Of a stretch of 64,000 nt of DNA, positions 42,995 to 53,395 are shown one piece after another. Both the position numbers and the translations under genes were made by a program. This stretch comes from Hetaerina americana (lineage: Eukaryota; Arthropoda; Insecta; Odonata; Calopterygidae). The notes beneath the pieces were generated by a model. The model searched no databases. It saw nothing but the letters and a program-made list of their open reading frames with translations, and was not told the origin of the DNA. Location: assembly GCA_022747635.1 (NCBI GenBank), contig JAKTNV010000007.1, positions 9,051,497 through 9,115,496 of the forward strand. Direction: 5' to 3'. Numbering within the stretch: position 1 is the first letter of the stretch; each line of letters starts with the position of its first letter.

Positions 42995-44140
42995 ACATAC
43001 ATGTACATAATACCCCGCTAGCCGCTCTAAGGACGTGTGACGCATGGGTGATGTTAGGTCACCGCCCATAGATGTACAAGCACCATCATTAAACAGCTAC
43101 ACGTATATATTGGACCGATCTTGTACTCGAATAATAATCAGAAGAAAGAAGTTACTCACATGCAAGAATATTCAGTAGAAGTAGGAATACGTATTCTAAT
43201 CATGCCGGAATATTGGCATAAACATGGGTCTACGTTAAATAAAGAACAAAAATTATTTGTCCACTCTTCTTTATTTTCCACCCCTTCCCCCACATTAATC
43301 GTATATAAATGGACCACAACTTGACTAATTTGCACCTGATAATGATGCCAAAGCGTTGAAACTAGTAGCACGAAAATATAGAACAGTGGAAAACTACATT
43401 GTGTTCTTCATTTGATGGACATAAACTTCCACAAAGTTGAGCCCGTAAAATTGAATACATGGGTCTACATATTTGAAATTCATACGTAATATTGACGAAC
43501 ATATACATACACCACAAATACTAATTATCCCCTTCACACCCGCGATCATTTCTATTCTGATCTCTAATCGCACGAGTGAAAGCCAATATTTTAAATCTCT
43601 CTCCCTGATTTTACGTTGGTGATCTGATCTAACATAGTAGGTCGGAGCCTGTAATATCTCTTTACCACCCTTGGATAAGTGACCTCCCTCAAAATTACGC
43701 ATTGAATTTAACCTGTATTTAAGCCTGCGGCCAACAGCTAGCTCCCATTCTAAGTATTCTAATAGTACTGTGACACTACTGTTGTCCATAAGAACTTTTC
43801 ACATACACAGCTAGTATACTCTACGTTGCACTCTATCTTTTTCCAAAACTAAGGCTACCTCGTGAGGATCCCATACACCCGCGGCGTGCTCTAGGTGGGG
43901 CATAACTGACGTAAAATATCAAAGATCCTTAACCCTCTCGCTACATTTCCCAATTATATTTTTAATGAATCCTAACGTGATATTCTCTATCCGGCAAATT
44001 TCTCAAATGTGTTTTCACGAACATTAGCCGACGTAATTCAGGAAGAGTTACTGTCTCCCCAAATCTCTCTCTTTCTCTGGACTGATCATTTGAGGGTGAC
44101 TTCTTTTATTCATCCGTTCTATAATTAGCGCCCCCGACAT
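42995..44140 (-). pseudogene. LINE-B relative, RT C-terminus, 3' UTR and 3' end
   Basis: From 43980 downward the minus strand reads LGFIKNIIGKCSERVKDL, TSVMPHLEHAAGVWDPHEV, VLEKDRVQRRVY, then from 43789 SSVTVLLEYLEWELAVGRRLKYRLNSMRNF, KEILQAPTYYVRSDHQRKIRERD and VRLEIRIEMIAGVKG. It has fewer stops than other copies. After about 400 bp of 3' UTR it ends with a decayed hairpin (43012-43062) and a tgtacatgtatgtagata tail. Confidence 0.8.
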
Positions 44141-44541
44141 TTTAACTGGTATGCCTTTTCTAAAGGGTTGAGTTGTCCTGATATCTATTGATGTCCTGAT
44201 ACCTGTTGTGACGTACCTATTCAGTACCTATTCAGTACCTATTCAGTACCTAGTAGTACCTATTCAGCTGCATCTATGGCACATGTGAACACTGATTCTT
44301 TTTATTCGAGAAAATTGGGCTAAAATTAAAAAATTGAGAATTTACAACTTTAAAAAATAACTGAGGACATTCCCTTAGTAGTCAGGACCAACGTCAGATT
44401 ATTTAAAGCTTATTTACGTCTAAAACTACGAAAGCACGGTAGAGTGAGGACGAAGCTCCTTGTGGCCTCTTCGGGTGAAGAAGAGCGAGATAGGTTGACG
44501 ACACCTTGACGCATTGTGGATGAAACCAGGAATACGAAATA
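44141..44541. repeat. Unassigned, with 11-bp tandem repeat
   Basis: gtacctattca is repeated at 44213, 44224, 44235 and 44256, with one shortened unit at 44246. An 18-bp near-duplication (gtcctgatatctattgat) lies just before it. The rest of this stretch is unassigned. Confidence 0.75.
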
Positions 44542-45099
44542 TGTCCGAAAAGTATCCGACCTGCGTTTTTTCATTTTTCTTTTATTGCGAGGGTGATGTG
44601 TACTACGAATTTGTCCCAAGAGGTGAGACGATCAACAAAGAATATCACGTTGAAGTTCTGAAAAAGATTGCGTGATGCCGTGAGAAGAAAACGACCGCGT
44701 CTCTGGTCACTGGCTTCTTCACTACGATAACGCGACAGCGCATTCATCGAACCTTGTGCAGTAATTTTTGGCGAAACACAGAAGATTGTACAGCTTCGCC
44801 AGCCTCCGTAAAGTCCTGACGCATAGCTCCCTGCGACTTTTTAATGTTTCCAAAATTTAAAATGGCGCTCAAAGGAAAGCGGTTCGACGACATAGAGACG
44901 ATTTATAGTAATGCGACGCGCGAGCTGAAGGCCATTCCAAAATATGCGTTCGAGGACTGCTTTAAGATGTGGAAGCACCGCTGGGAAAGCGTGTTGTTCA
45001 GTCAAATGGGGACTATTTCGAGGGATAATGCCACGGCGCGGATGACGAAGATTAGCACCAATGCGGAGACATGAACGCAGGTCGGATAGTTTTCGGACA
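44542..45099 (+). mobile_element. Mar-E, short mariner with C-terminal remnant
   Basis: Terminal inverted repeats tgtccgaaaagtatccgacc (44542) and the complement of ggtcggatagttttcggaca (45099) differ at one position over 23 bp. The interior encodes the transposase from mid-catalytic domain: YYEFVPRGETINKEYHVEVL, a frame-shifted region matching 'HYDNAtahSSNL', APCDFLMFPKFKMALKGKRFDD (third Asp), FEDCFKMWKHRWESVLFSQMG. The N-terminal DNA-binding half is deleted, the mirror image of Mar-G. Confidence 0.85.
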
Positions 45100-45860
45100 C
45101 ACCAACGGAAACGAATGGGCACGCCTGTAGACAGAATAAAGATGGATTCCGCATGGAAGGGCAATCAGGGAGGGCATCGAATGCCGAGCAGAATGGAAAG
45201 CTGCATCCTGCTAAGTGGATTGACCGACTGATTCAAATCGTGACATATGCACGACCAGATTACCACATTGCAACAAATGCAATTAGCAGATATTCTAAAA
45301 TTTTCAATAAAAATAATGATTCACTTTAAGAATTAATTCTAAATACGATATATTTGATACCGACCTGCATATTATACTTTCGTCCAGCAATTTGTTGTCT
45401 TCGTTTCCGTGATGCTATCTGAGTTTTTTTCTCTTCTCAATAAAACCTTTTATTATTTGGTTACACATTCTTCCAGTTGCATCAATGGTAATAGTACCGA
45501 CTGTTATAGCATTCCAAATAATCAAGATGGTGCATTTCAGGAACGAAATGTTCTATTATCACATACACCCACACAGAATTGAGGATTGAAAGGGAAAGCT
45601 TGATTGTTTTTATCAATTCTGACTCTTGATTTCATTGAATTCGATATTTTTACAAAAATGCTGTGCTGTCCCCTTTGCTTCTTCGTTACATTCTGGATGT
45701 AACTTCCGCTGGTAACTTCCCGATGTGCGGAGGGAAAGGATATCCAACGCGGGGAGAGACTGCCAACGATCGAGCCGAAGAACCTTGAACGGGGAGAGCA
45801 ATTCACGTATTTGAGAAGTGTTTGAAAATAAGGTGGACGGAGAGGTAAGAATATTAAAAG
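45100..45860. other. Unassigned
   Basis: No element or gene recognised. Confidence 0.4.
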
Positions 45861-45861
45861 A

Positions 45862-46245
45862 ATGTTTTTAGGAAAGGAAGCTTATGCAAAGAAGAGGGTG
45901 TTGATGCTGGGGACCTTCGGTAAGGATGTTAAGAAAAGATTGATAATATCATTGAAATGGAGATTTGATAGCTTTGGACGGCTCGAAAACTTCGCTTTTG
46001 AAGCAAGAGGACAAGCGCCGATGGTGAAATTGGGGATACAGAAAAGAATGAAGAAGTAAAACGGGAGATAAGGGAAACAAACGGAGTAATACTAGGCAGG
46101 GTGGAGGAGGAGGGAGGGCTGCTGGGCGAGATGGAAAGAAGGCGGGAAAGGTGGATGCAGAACATTTTAACAGTGGGTGGAGTGTTGAGGACCGCGATGG
46201 AGGGGTGAACGTTAGGGAAACGAGGAAGGGGTAGGAATAGGATTT
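45862..46245 (+). pseudogene. LINE-C fragment
   Basis: The plus frame reads FLGKEAYAKKRVLMLGTFGKDVKKRLI, then the family block with an internal deletion, IQKRMKK, and in other frames the ...GVILGRVEEEGGLLGEMERRRERWMQN region. It ends near gggaaacgaggaaggggtagg. The 3' UTR is missing, since LINE-B minus-strand sequence begins just after it. Confidence 0.7.
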
Positions 46246-46269
46246 CCATGTCGCATGACATTAAATTTT

Positions 46270-46575
46270 ACAATACTTTACATTAAATTACATGGCACCC
46301 TGAAAATCACTGCTAGGCTATGTGGCAGGGGGTGAATACTCACCAGACTACTTTTGACACATTTCCCAGCACAGTGGGACAACATTACTCTAACCCTTTA
46401 TAGTTCGTGGGAAAAATGACATCTTCATGAAATGAAACAAATGAAATCTGTGCTATATTAAATCTATCTAATTTTATTGGCATGATCTACCATAGTACGA
46501 TGGGGCTAATGATACATTGTCAACGTCATCACTGAAGAGATCTTCTAATTTATGCAAGAGATTTAATCTGTAATT
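46270..46575 (-). mobile_element. LINE-B 3' end
   Basis: The minus strand contains the coding tail (FKLQIKSLA, then atcttcagtgatgacg, ccatcgtactatgg), the 3' UTR (tgaagatgtcattttt...ggttagagtaatgttgtcc) and a hairpin region (caccccctgccacatagcctagcagtg...cagggtg, 46294-46334), then an atgtaatttaatgtaa tail. It aligns fully with 20490-20770. Confidence 0.8.
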
Positions 46576-46595
46576 TAAGGCAGCCAATCCAGCTT

Positions 46596-46730
46596 TTGTT
46601 GAATCGGATATTGGATGGAACGAAGGAAGGAAAGAAGTATGCGGGATTGAGGAAGAGTGTTTTGTACAGGTATGGTGCGAAGTGAAAGATCAAGTTGTGT
46701 CGTGTTGAGTGAGGCTTACAATTAGAATTG
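46596..46730 (+). mobile_element. LINE-C-like 3' fragment next to LINE-B
   Basis: gatattggatggaacgaagg, then gtatgcgggattgagg, aggtatggtgcgaagtgaaag and tgtcgtgttgagtgaggctta align with the fragment nested in LINE-B at 18353-18488. As there, it lies in the opposite orientation to LINE-B. Confidence 0.6.
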
Positions 46731-46735
46731 TGGCT

Positions 46736-48360
46736 GTAATTAGCCACTTAGTACCCATCCAAATTTCAACTTAAAGATGCACCAACATTTATAGTAATGA
46801 TGATCTTAAATGTTTGTTTTGAAATTCTCGACGGCAGTGCTCTTTTCTAAATAAGAGGGCAATTTCAAATTATCTAGCAATATTTAAACAATTGCAATAA
46901 GATTCAATGGTCTAAAACAGTATAAGATGTTGAGATGAGTTGGTGTTGAGTGGATGTGGATTGGGTGGCGGGAGGAGGGGGGATTCGTGTGGCGCCATGG
47001 CAACGGCATCACCTGCTCCTGCCCCCCTCTCCCCCTCCCCTCAACCCCCCTCCCCCGCCTTAATCGATGCCGGGGGATGGGGCGAGGCGGAAATGGTGGA
47101 AGGGGGTGGAGGGAGGGAGAAACTAACAATTCTCCTCGATCTAGTTTTTCTCCTCTCCTTTTTAATATCGAACCTCTGAAAATGCCAACCCTTAACTCCC
47201 CTCCAAACGGTTCCATTCTCCCCCCCCCTTTCCACCTCCCCCTCCCGCCCTCTGCCACCACACACCCCCCGGAAGGCATTTATCTGAGTGGGTATTTGCC
47301 TACCGACGGATCCTTTTTATTTGTCCCCGGGAATGTAAGATCTTTGCCGCGGACGTCGGTAGGAGCATCGGGAGGTTCGCTTTCCACGCAGATCTTTCAC
47401 GCATTCCCCAAAGCCGCGTCGCGGCCGGCTTGGTGGGGTCATCCAAAGGGCATTCATCGCAGCATTACTACAGGGAACTAATTACCTTCAATTTTGCATA
47501 CGATACCGTTTACCGTCTTTTGCCTTTCTTTTTATTGTTCTTGATATTATCACATCGATAAAATTGATCAGTTTGAACATTAAAAATTGATCTTGATTGA
47601 AACTAATCGTGATCACTTTATAAATGTGCCGGACTTAACTTAAGTGCGATGAAAGGTATACCGCTAGCAAAATCTATATGCCGTTTGATTGGGTGTGGTT
47701 TCACGGACTAATGTAGGCGAAATTAGTCCTTTAAATATTTTAAGAGTCGTCGCAAGAGCTGTCCGGGCTCCTCGTCGACCATATCTGTTTCTCTTCGGGT
47801 GTTTTCGCATGGCGTCATCTCTCGAGCTGCGGAAAACGTTTTCAATTCCTCTAATCCACAATGGGACCCATCAGAATATCATAGTGCGCATGCGCTCGTG
47901 TGTCCCATGACGTGGAACGTGTGTAAACTTGCATGTTCTCCCGTGAGTACATCCCTTCGAGGTTTGAGAAGATGCGGAATCTAAGGGGAGGAGGAGGGTC
48001 CGGGAGTTGCGAAGATCTAAAACCCTTCGCTTATGGACACGGTTCGTCTTCAGGTTTGTCAACACGGAGCGAGTTAAAGATGAGCAGGATAAGACGGGGG
48101 AGGCCACTTACAATGCCGTGTGCCACTTTGGTGAGCCAGCTTAGGGTTGGGGAAGAAGAAAGGAGTTGGCCCTGTCCCTTCAGGCGTCCTTCCTGTGCAA
48201 ATTTACGAGGAAGAAGGCCGGGCTGTTTGATTGGACGGTCAGAGATTTGCATTTTAGGCAAACAGTGCATAAATTTTGCTGGTCCACCTACCTGATGAAA
48301 TAATGAGGATAGTGTGCATTTAAAATGAACGTATCTAATGTTGTGAAGTAATGGAAAACG
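46736..48360. other. Unassigned, with GC-rich island
   Basis: 46960-47460 is GC-rich with C runs (47020-47060, 47220-47260) and a G/A-rich part at 47090-47120. Overlapping frames on both strands are composition-driven. 47480-48360 shows nothing recognisable. Confidence 0.4.
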
Positions 48361-48364
48361 AAAT

Positions 48365-48625
48365 AGACGAATCGAACCCGGGCCCCTTCGGTCAGTAGTC
48401 CAACGCTCTAAATCTGGGCACCTGCAGATCTACTTAAGCTATGTGATTTTTCGGGTACTAGATCTTTCTTGGGAAACTATAATGGGCACAGGGAAAGTAA
48501 CTGGACCCCCTACCCTGATGTGTGAATTTCACATGCCGTCGGGCTTAGGACTGGGTAAACTCTTCATCGCCTATTAAACTTACCTTCGGGTTGATTACTG
48601 TGTTTATGCTTAATTTCGATATCGA
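48365..48625 (+). mobile_element. SINE S1 with inverted head
   Basis: 48365-48407 is the antisense tRNA head (aatcgaacccgggcc...ccaacgct). 48408-48620 is the sense body (ctgggcacctgcag through ggttgattactgtgtttatgc). About 15 bp between head and body, present in other copies (cccgggcaaggcact), is lost at the junction. This head-inverted structure is what twin priming produces. A TA tract begins at 48641. Confidence 0.75.
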
Positions 48626-48634
48626 TATATATAC

Positions 48635-48640
<6 letters not shown>

Positions 48641-48686
<46 letters not shown>
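48641..48686. repeat. (TA)n microsatellite
   Basis: A 46-bp TA tract between the S1 3' end and the Penelope-type motif block. Confidence 0.95.
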
Positions 48687-48689
<3 letters not shown>

Positions 48690-48704
48690 ACAGATGTAGA
48701 TTTT

Positions 48705-48850
48705 TAGAATATAGAGATACAAAGAAAGGACACTCACAATTTGTTATTTGACGTTTCGACAGCACGGCTGTCGTCTTCAGAATTCTTACTTCTCTATCTT
48801 CCGATGAAGACGGCGCAGAATTCCGTCGAAATGATCAAGAAATAAGTGAT
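48705..48850. mobile_element. Penelope-like 3' motifs, two in convergent order
   Basis: On the minus strand, ctgaaga at 48780-48774 is followed by c, a perfect 6-bp stem (gacagc/gctgtc) and gaaacgtcaaataac. On the plus strand 48795-48827 reads cgatgaagacggcgcagaattccgtcgaaat, with stem gacgg/ccgtc. CTGAAGA, hairpin, GAAAC is the motif also seen after the Penelope-like C-terminus at 4274-4306. No coding sequence is present. Confidence 0.5.
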
Positions 48851-48880
48851 CTTTTTATGTGTTTCTATATTGTGTGTGTG

Positions 48881-48884
<4 letters not shown>

Positions 48885-48935
<51 letters not shown>
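48885..48935. repeat. (TA)n at LINE-C 5' truncation
   Basis: A 51-bp TA tract preceded by a short TG run (48871-48881). It directly abuts the truncated 5' end of LINE-C. Confidence 0.95.
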
Positions 48936-48937
<2 letters not shown>

Positions 48938-49390
48938 TAAAAACTTTGATATGGAGCGTAGCTATGTACGGCGCGGAAATGTGGTCATTGAAGCAGGAGG
49001 ATAGACGTGGACTGGAGGCTTTTGAAATATGGGTGTGGAGAAGAATGGAGAAGGTGAAATGGACAGAGAAGAAAAAAAAAGAGGAAGTACTTGGTATGGT
49101 GGGCGAAGAGAGGGGTTTGTTGGGAGCAATCCTATGGAGGCTGGAAAAGTGGCTGAAGGGGATATTGACCGGAAGCGGGATGTTGAAGACTGTAATTGAG
49201 GGGAGAATGTTAGGCAAAAGAGGAAAGGGAAGGAACAGGATATGTTGGACGGGATGAAGGGAGGAAGAAAGTACTCATAGCTGAATAGGGACCTGATGTA
49301 AAGTAGGATGTTGTGTTTTTCTAGGGGTTACAAATTATTTAATTAGTAATTATGTCCATCCAAAAACCTACCTTAACCGGTAGATTACCT

Positions 49391-49393
<3 letters not shown>
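48936..49393 (+). pseudogene. LINE-C, 5'-truncated, between two TA tracts
   Basis: From the TA tract the frame reads VKTLIWSVAMYGAEMWSLKQEDR, GLEAFEIWVWRRMEKVKWTEKKKKEEVLGMVGEERGLL, LTGSGMLKTVIEGRMLGKRGKGRNRI, nearly identical to the 1546-2092 copy and without stops to 49255. The 3' UTR ends in cctaccttaaccggtagattac, a 5-bp hairpin, immediately before (TA)n. Truncation here is about 100 bp further in than in the 1546 copy, so the two are independent insertions. Confidence 0.85.

Positions 49394-49441
<48 letters not shown>
49394..49441. repeat. (TA)n at LINE-C 3' end
   Basis: A 48-bp TA tract follows directly after the LINE-C terminus (ttacctaata). Confidence 0.95.
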
Positions 49442-49442
<1 letters not shown>

Positions 49443-50904
49443 CATATGTGAGCGGTGTTATCTATCTGTCATATCTACCTCTCCTAGGAACCTTAGGTTA
49501 ACAATCAGTATTGAAATGTTGAGATCAATATTTTTTCATTATACTCTTCCAAGAAATACCGATACTAATACCGAATTCAGCATATTAATGCAGAAACCAC
49601 GGTAAATTTGTTCGCTATCACTTTGACGTAAGCGTTAATAGTAATTTGGCATCACACCCGTTAAATATAACGAGTTATCATGTCTGGTTCGAATTATTGC
49701 TCCAAAATATGTGCATGTTTCTATTTCCATCAAAATATCCATTAAAAATACCAGATGATGAAATTTCGCGCAAATATTAATAGTGCCGACGACATCGAGC
49801 AGACAGGAAATGCCGGAACAATTAAGTCAGATTTGCAATAAGTTTACGATGGATAAATATCGGTGAATAAGCGATCATTGCAAATAACGGTAAGTTTACG
49901 CTGCTTTTGTCAGCACTGCCCGACCCGCATTTACTGTGTATTATTCCCATTTAAATACTCATCAGTAAAATTATGCCATTTGTCAAGTGCCACCCCTGCC
50001 ATTACCCACATTGGTCTCGTTCTTGGCTGCGAGAGGGGAGTGACGTCTCATCTCTGGCGACCGCAAGAGAACGAGCGATTGGTCCCCACGGGGTCGTCCT
50101 CAGAACCACTCCTTCCCCCGCCCACCCTTTCCCACCGCCCCGCCACCGCACACACCCTCCCATTTCTCTGGGACCATTCTTTCGCTGCGCCACCAACCTC
50201 CCCCCCATCCCCCCCCGGGTCATCCCGAGGGACCACCTCCGACTGAAATGCGCACCCCACTGCCGCCCACCAACTCCCGCCCCCGCTCCCTAACCCCGCA
50301 AGCAAACACCCCGAGGGGGTGCCAGGGGTGTGAGATATGTGTGTGTTGACGACGGCCCTGCCGCCAAACCACGCACGCCCCATCCCCACCCGGGTTGGGA
50401 CATTCCCCTGTCGCGGCGATATTCCGATGGGGACAATGAAGAAAAAATATCGCTCTATTGAAATGAGATGAATATATAAAAAATAATTACTTTCCCGATA
50501 GGCCAGGAATGGAGGATATGAAACTCCGCTGAGCATTCCTAAAATTTCCGATTCTCTCTTCTTTTTCCTTTATAAACTCTTAAAACATTCACTTACGTTA
50601 TTTCTTTTTAAATATACTTATATCGTTGTGCCTACATTTTAATTTAAAATTTCGATATGATATATTTTTGACGTTGTTCTCTATCTGCATCGTCCAATTC
50701 AAGTTACAGAAAGACAGGCCAGGGCAGAATGAAGAGCAAAGTGTGAACGGCAGTAAGCATTGGAAAATAACAGTATTCTATTTCGTGGTAAAAATATTTA
50801 ATCATGAGTAGTTTTAATTAATTATACTACTTTTTAAGAAAAAATTAGAGCTGCTGAGTGATGGAAAAATAAAAGATTATTACAGTACTATTCTTATCCG
50901 ATGT
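49442..50904. other. Unassigned, with GC-rich island
   Basis: 49990-50420 is C-rich on the upper strand, with runs at 50110-50150 and 50200-50220 and CpGs. The frames are Pro/Arg-rich on one strand and Gly-rich on the other. The flanks 49442-49990 and 50421-50904 are AT-rich with nothing recognised. Confidence 0.4.
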
Positions 50905-50965
50905 AACATAATCCCCCCACACGCCTTTGCCGAGGCTTGCGGGATATTATGCAGATGTAGAAATA
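50905..50965 (+). mobile_element. LINE-B 3' terminal hairpin
   Basis: aatccccccacacgcctttgccgaggcttgcgggatattatgcagatgtagaa matches the terminal motif, with one arm shortened. Little upstream LINE sequence can be recognised. Confidence 0.65.
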
Positions 50966-51039
50966 TGGAAAAAAGGGAATCATACTTTGAAGTATTATCA
51001 ATATTTACATGACCTTAATGCAAAATAACGAGGGTGCGA

Positions 51040-51205
51040 CACTTGGTAATTAGAATTATATTTTAAAACTGTGTAGTAATGCGGTTTTGTAATAGGAATA
51101 GTTCCCTCCCGAGTGCATACTGCACCAGGAATACCGAAATAAGTATAAATTGTAGGCTTGATTAAATACCTCGGCGTTTCATTCACTCACGACCTCTTCA
51201 GGAGG
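51040..51205 (+). pseudogene. LINE-B RT fragment cut by Mar-C2
   Basis: The plus strand reads GFVIGIVPSRVHTAPGIPK in one frame, then LIKYLGVSFTHDLF in another. It corresponds to NAYGIRNTEIESVDSIKCLGVTLTHD of the copy at 36120-36230. Mar-C2 begins immediately after. Confidence 0.65.
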
Positions 51206-51847
51206 AGACATACAAGGTCTGTCCCAAAAGTAGTAGAACTTATTTTTTCCCGGATAGACGGACGCATGGCCGGCTGTTTCTCTGGCTGGGTTCGAGGGAA
51301 CGGAGTCTCAGGAAAGGCTATAGACCGGTGGAAGTTTGCTCCCAGCCTTTTCGGAGTGCCGATCGCTCGTTTGCGAAACCTCTATAACGTGACCTGGTTA
51401 CGCTCCGTCATGAACCAGTTATGGGAGCAGAGCTGCGCCATCAAATGTTGCGTTTACCCGGATAAAACCGGGAAAGAGCCATATGATTGGCATTCCTAAA
51501 AGTTACGTGCATCAACTTGTCAGCGAAAACATGGGCATGAGAAAGGTGTTTGAGACTTTGGTGCCGCGAGTGCTCTTGGACGAACGACAGGGAACTCGTG
51601 CGCGGATCTGTCAAGACCCTCTCGACCATGTGAGTGAGGATCCAAATTTTTTAGACAATACCCCAACAGACTTCTTCCTCTTCCCCCGTCTGAAAACCGT
51701 GCTGAATAGCCGTCACCACGGCTCGGTGCCAGCGCTACATCAGGCCGTTACGAGGGAGCTTAACCGCATTCTAGGTGCCGTGGCGCCCGGAATGCGTTCC
51801 TCGTAAAAGCCTGTTGTTGCGAATGTTTGTTACATTTATAATAAAAA

Positions 51848-52468
51848 TTGCCAGCGAAGAAGTGGCAGGTCGGAAAGACAGTAGCAGATTTTGAGGTTTC
51901 TATCGCTAGCATGCGGTCCATCCAAGATCTCTTCCAGCTAAAAATGGGTTTGAAAGTCGACAAACTGAAACCCGCCAGTCCTGGAAACAGCAATGATAGG
52001 AACACTACCAGGAGGTTTTTCGAGGACCCTACCAAAACGTCATCTATCACTGGGTCTAATAGGAGGATTCCGCTTAGTGCTAGAGACTTTGTGCTGTCGA
52101 TTACATATACCTAGACCAGGGGAAGTTCCATGTATTTGCGATTGAAAACGCCCGCAAATATACGAAACTATGCGGCTGGTATTATATTCCCACAACAGTA
52201 CACAAGGTGATTATGTACGGCAGGGACCTTATGTTACCCATCGGACATCTGTCGGAAGAAGCGCGGGAGGCAACCAAATAAGTCCGAAATTTTCGTGAGT
52301 ATTTCTTGAAAAATCTCTCTGAAGTGCCCATAGAGGGAATAAATAGGGTAGAACAACGTATGTCAGGAGGTCTGAAATTTATTGCGATTAAAGCTTCCAA
52401 TGGCGAAAAAAGGGCAAGAACTAATTTTTTTGGAACCCTTTCCCCTAATATTTTTATTTCATCCATTA
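51848..52468 (+). pseudogene. Transposon-associated protein of unknown function
   Basis: Three frames together give KKWQVGKTVADFEVSIASM, LFQLKMGLKVDKLKP, NTTRRFFEDPTKTSSITG, then GGFRLVLETLCCRLHI, then FAIENARKYTKLCGWYYIPTTVHKVIMYG and LPIGHLSEEAREATK, EIFVSIS. From memory, the combination RRFF..p...a.ItG, HKilihG and LPIGqLSEEAqEA marks an uncharacterised protein family widespread in arthropods and other animals and linked to mobile elements. I cannot name its enzymatic role. Two frameshifts and stops break it. Confidence 0.55.
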
Positions 52469-52514
52469 TAATATATTTATATTTTTAATTAAATAAAAAA
52501 GATAGATTATTCTG

Positions 52515-52750
52515 TCCAAATTACAAAAAAATGCGGATAAATTGGCTATGATTTTTCGGTGCAATTTCCATTCCGGATTCATGTTCATCAACCTCAAAAA
52601 CTGTAGTAAGCTTTTTCGCAAATAAATACAAGTTCGGTATTTTCTCAAATTGCAAAAAAATGCGAATAAATTGGCCAGGAATTAATTTTTTGTCATTTTC
52701 ACAACGGATTCGTGTTTTGGAAACCTTAAAAACAATAGTATACAAATTTT
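52515..52750. repeat. AT-rich tandem repeat, two diverged units
   Basis: Units starting ccaaattacaaaaaaatgcgg (52515) and tcaaattgcaaaaaaatgcg (52645) share taaattgg, ttcattt/ttcattc, cggattc and aacctca/aaccttaaaaac at matching distances. Unit length is about 130 bp. Confidence 0.65.
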
Positions 52751-53145
52751 TATGAAAATCGCGAAATTATTTTATAATATGACCAACTTTCAGGCGATAT
52801 TGACCACTGTGCGCCGCCTTCCAGAAGGTGTACGATGCGTGGAAAACCCGCTGGCAGCGGTGTGTGGGCGCACAATGGTGCTTCTTCGAAGACTTTTGAG
52901 TGAATGCTATCGATTCTGGCAATGATTGTTAGTTAAATCGGCTCAGCCCTACCACTTTTGGGACATACCTAATATGTACTCCCTTGGCAAATTGTTTTTG
53001 CAGGAGAACAAATTTAAAAAGATATTTCTTACATCTCTGAAACTAATTTTGAACACATATCATGTTGATTTGCCGTTTCTAAAGCTGGCGATTTGATGGA
53101 CGATGGATTGCGTTCAACTGTCTAGGACTTGAATGTAAGTAACCT

Positions 53146-53395
53146 GTTGTTGCGAGTTACCAATGTTTGTTACATTTATAATAAAAATTGCCAGCGAAGA
53201 AGTGGCAGGTCGGAAAGACAGTAGCAGATTTTGAGGTTTCTATCGCTAGCATGCGGTCCATCCAAGATCTCTTCCAGCTAAAAATGGGTTTGAAAGTCGA
53301 CAAACCGAAACCCGCCAGTCCTAGAAACAGCAGTGATGAGAACACTACCAGGAGGTTTTTCGAGGACCCTGCCAAAACGTCATCTATCTCTTGGT
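53146..53395 (+). repeat. Second copy of the 51815-52050 sequence
   Basis: About 225 bp are close to 97 percent identical to 51822-52048, same orientation, with an extra 7 bp near the left end (gttacca). It encodes the same first ~75 residues (KKWQVGKTVADFEV...NTTRRFFEDPAKTSSI), then diverges. No Mar-C sequence surrounds it. Confidence 0.85.

Larger units (their letters stand above)
51775..52800 (+). mobile_element. Insertion inside Mar-C2
   Basis: It interrupts Mar-C2 between ...aaccgcattc and gcgccgccttccag. The first 30 bp (about 51782-51812) resemble the reverse complement of the mariner sequence just before it, so the junction is rearranged. It then carries the degraded coding region 51848-52468 and an AT-rich tandem repeat (52515-52750). 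No terminal repeats or clear target duplication were found. Confidence 0.6.
51213..52972 (+). mobile_element. Mar-C2, mariner with a nested ~1-kb insertion
   Basis: After TA at 51211, the left end caaggtctgtcccaaaagtag pairs with the right end ctaccacttttgggacatacct (52949-52970). The coding remnant includes KTGKEPYD, a deletion, then PKSYVHQLVSENMGMRKVFETLVPRVLLDERQ and TPTDFFLFPRLKTVLN...HHGSVPALHQAVTRELNRI. The C-terminal ...FQKVYDAWKTRWQRCVGAQWCFFEDF resumes at 52810. The first and second catalytic Asp are missing. It is a second copy of the Mar-C1 family. Confidence 0.8.

Noticed and set aside
44213..44266. CRISPR-like array
   Set aside because: The 11-bp units are contiguous with no spacers, and the window is animal DNA; it is a tandem repeat.
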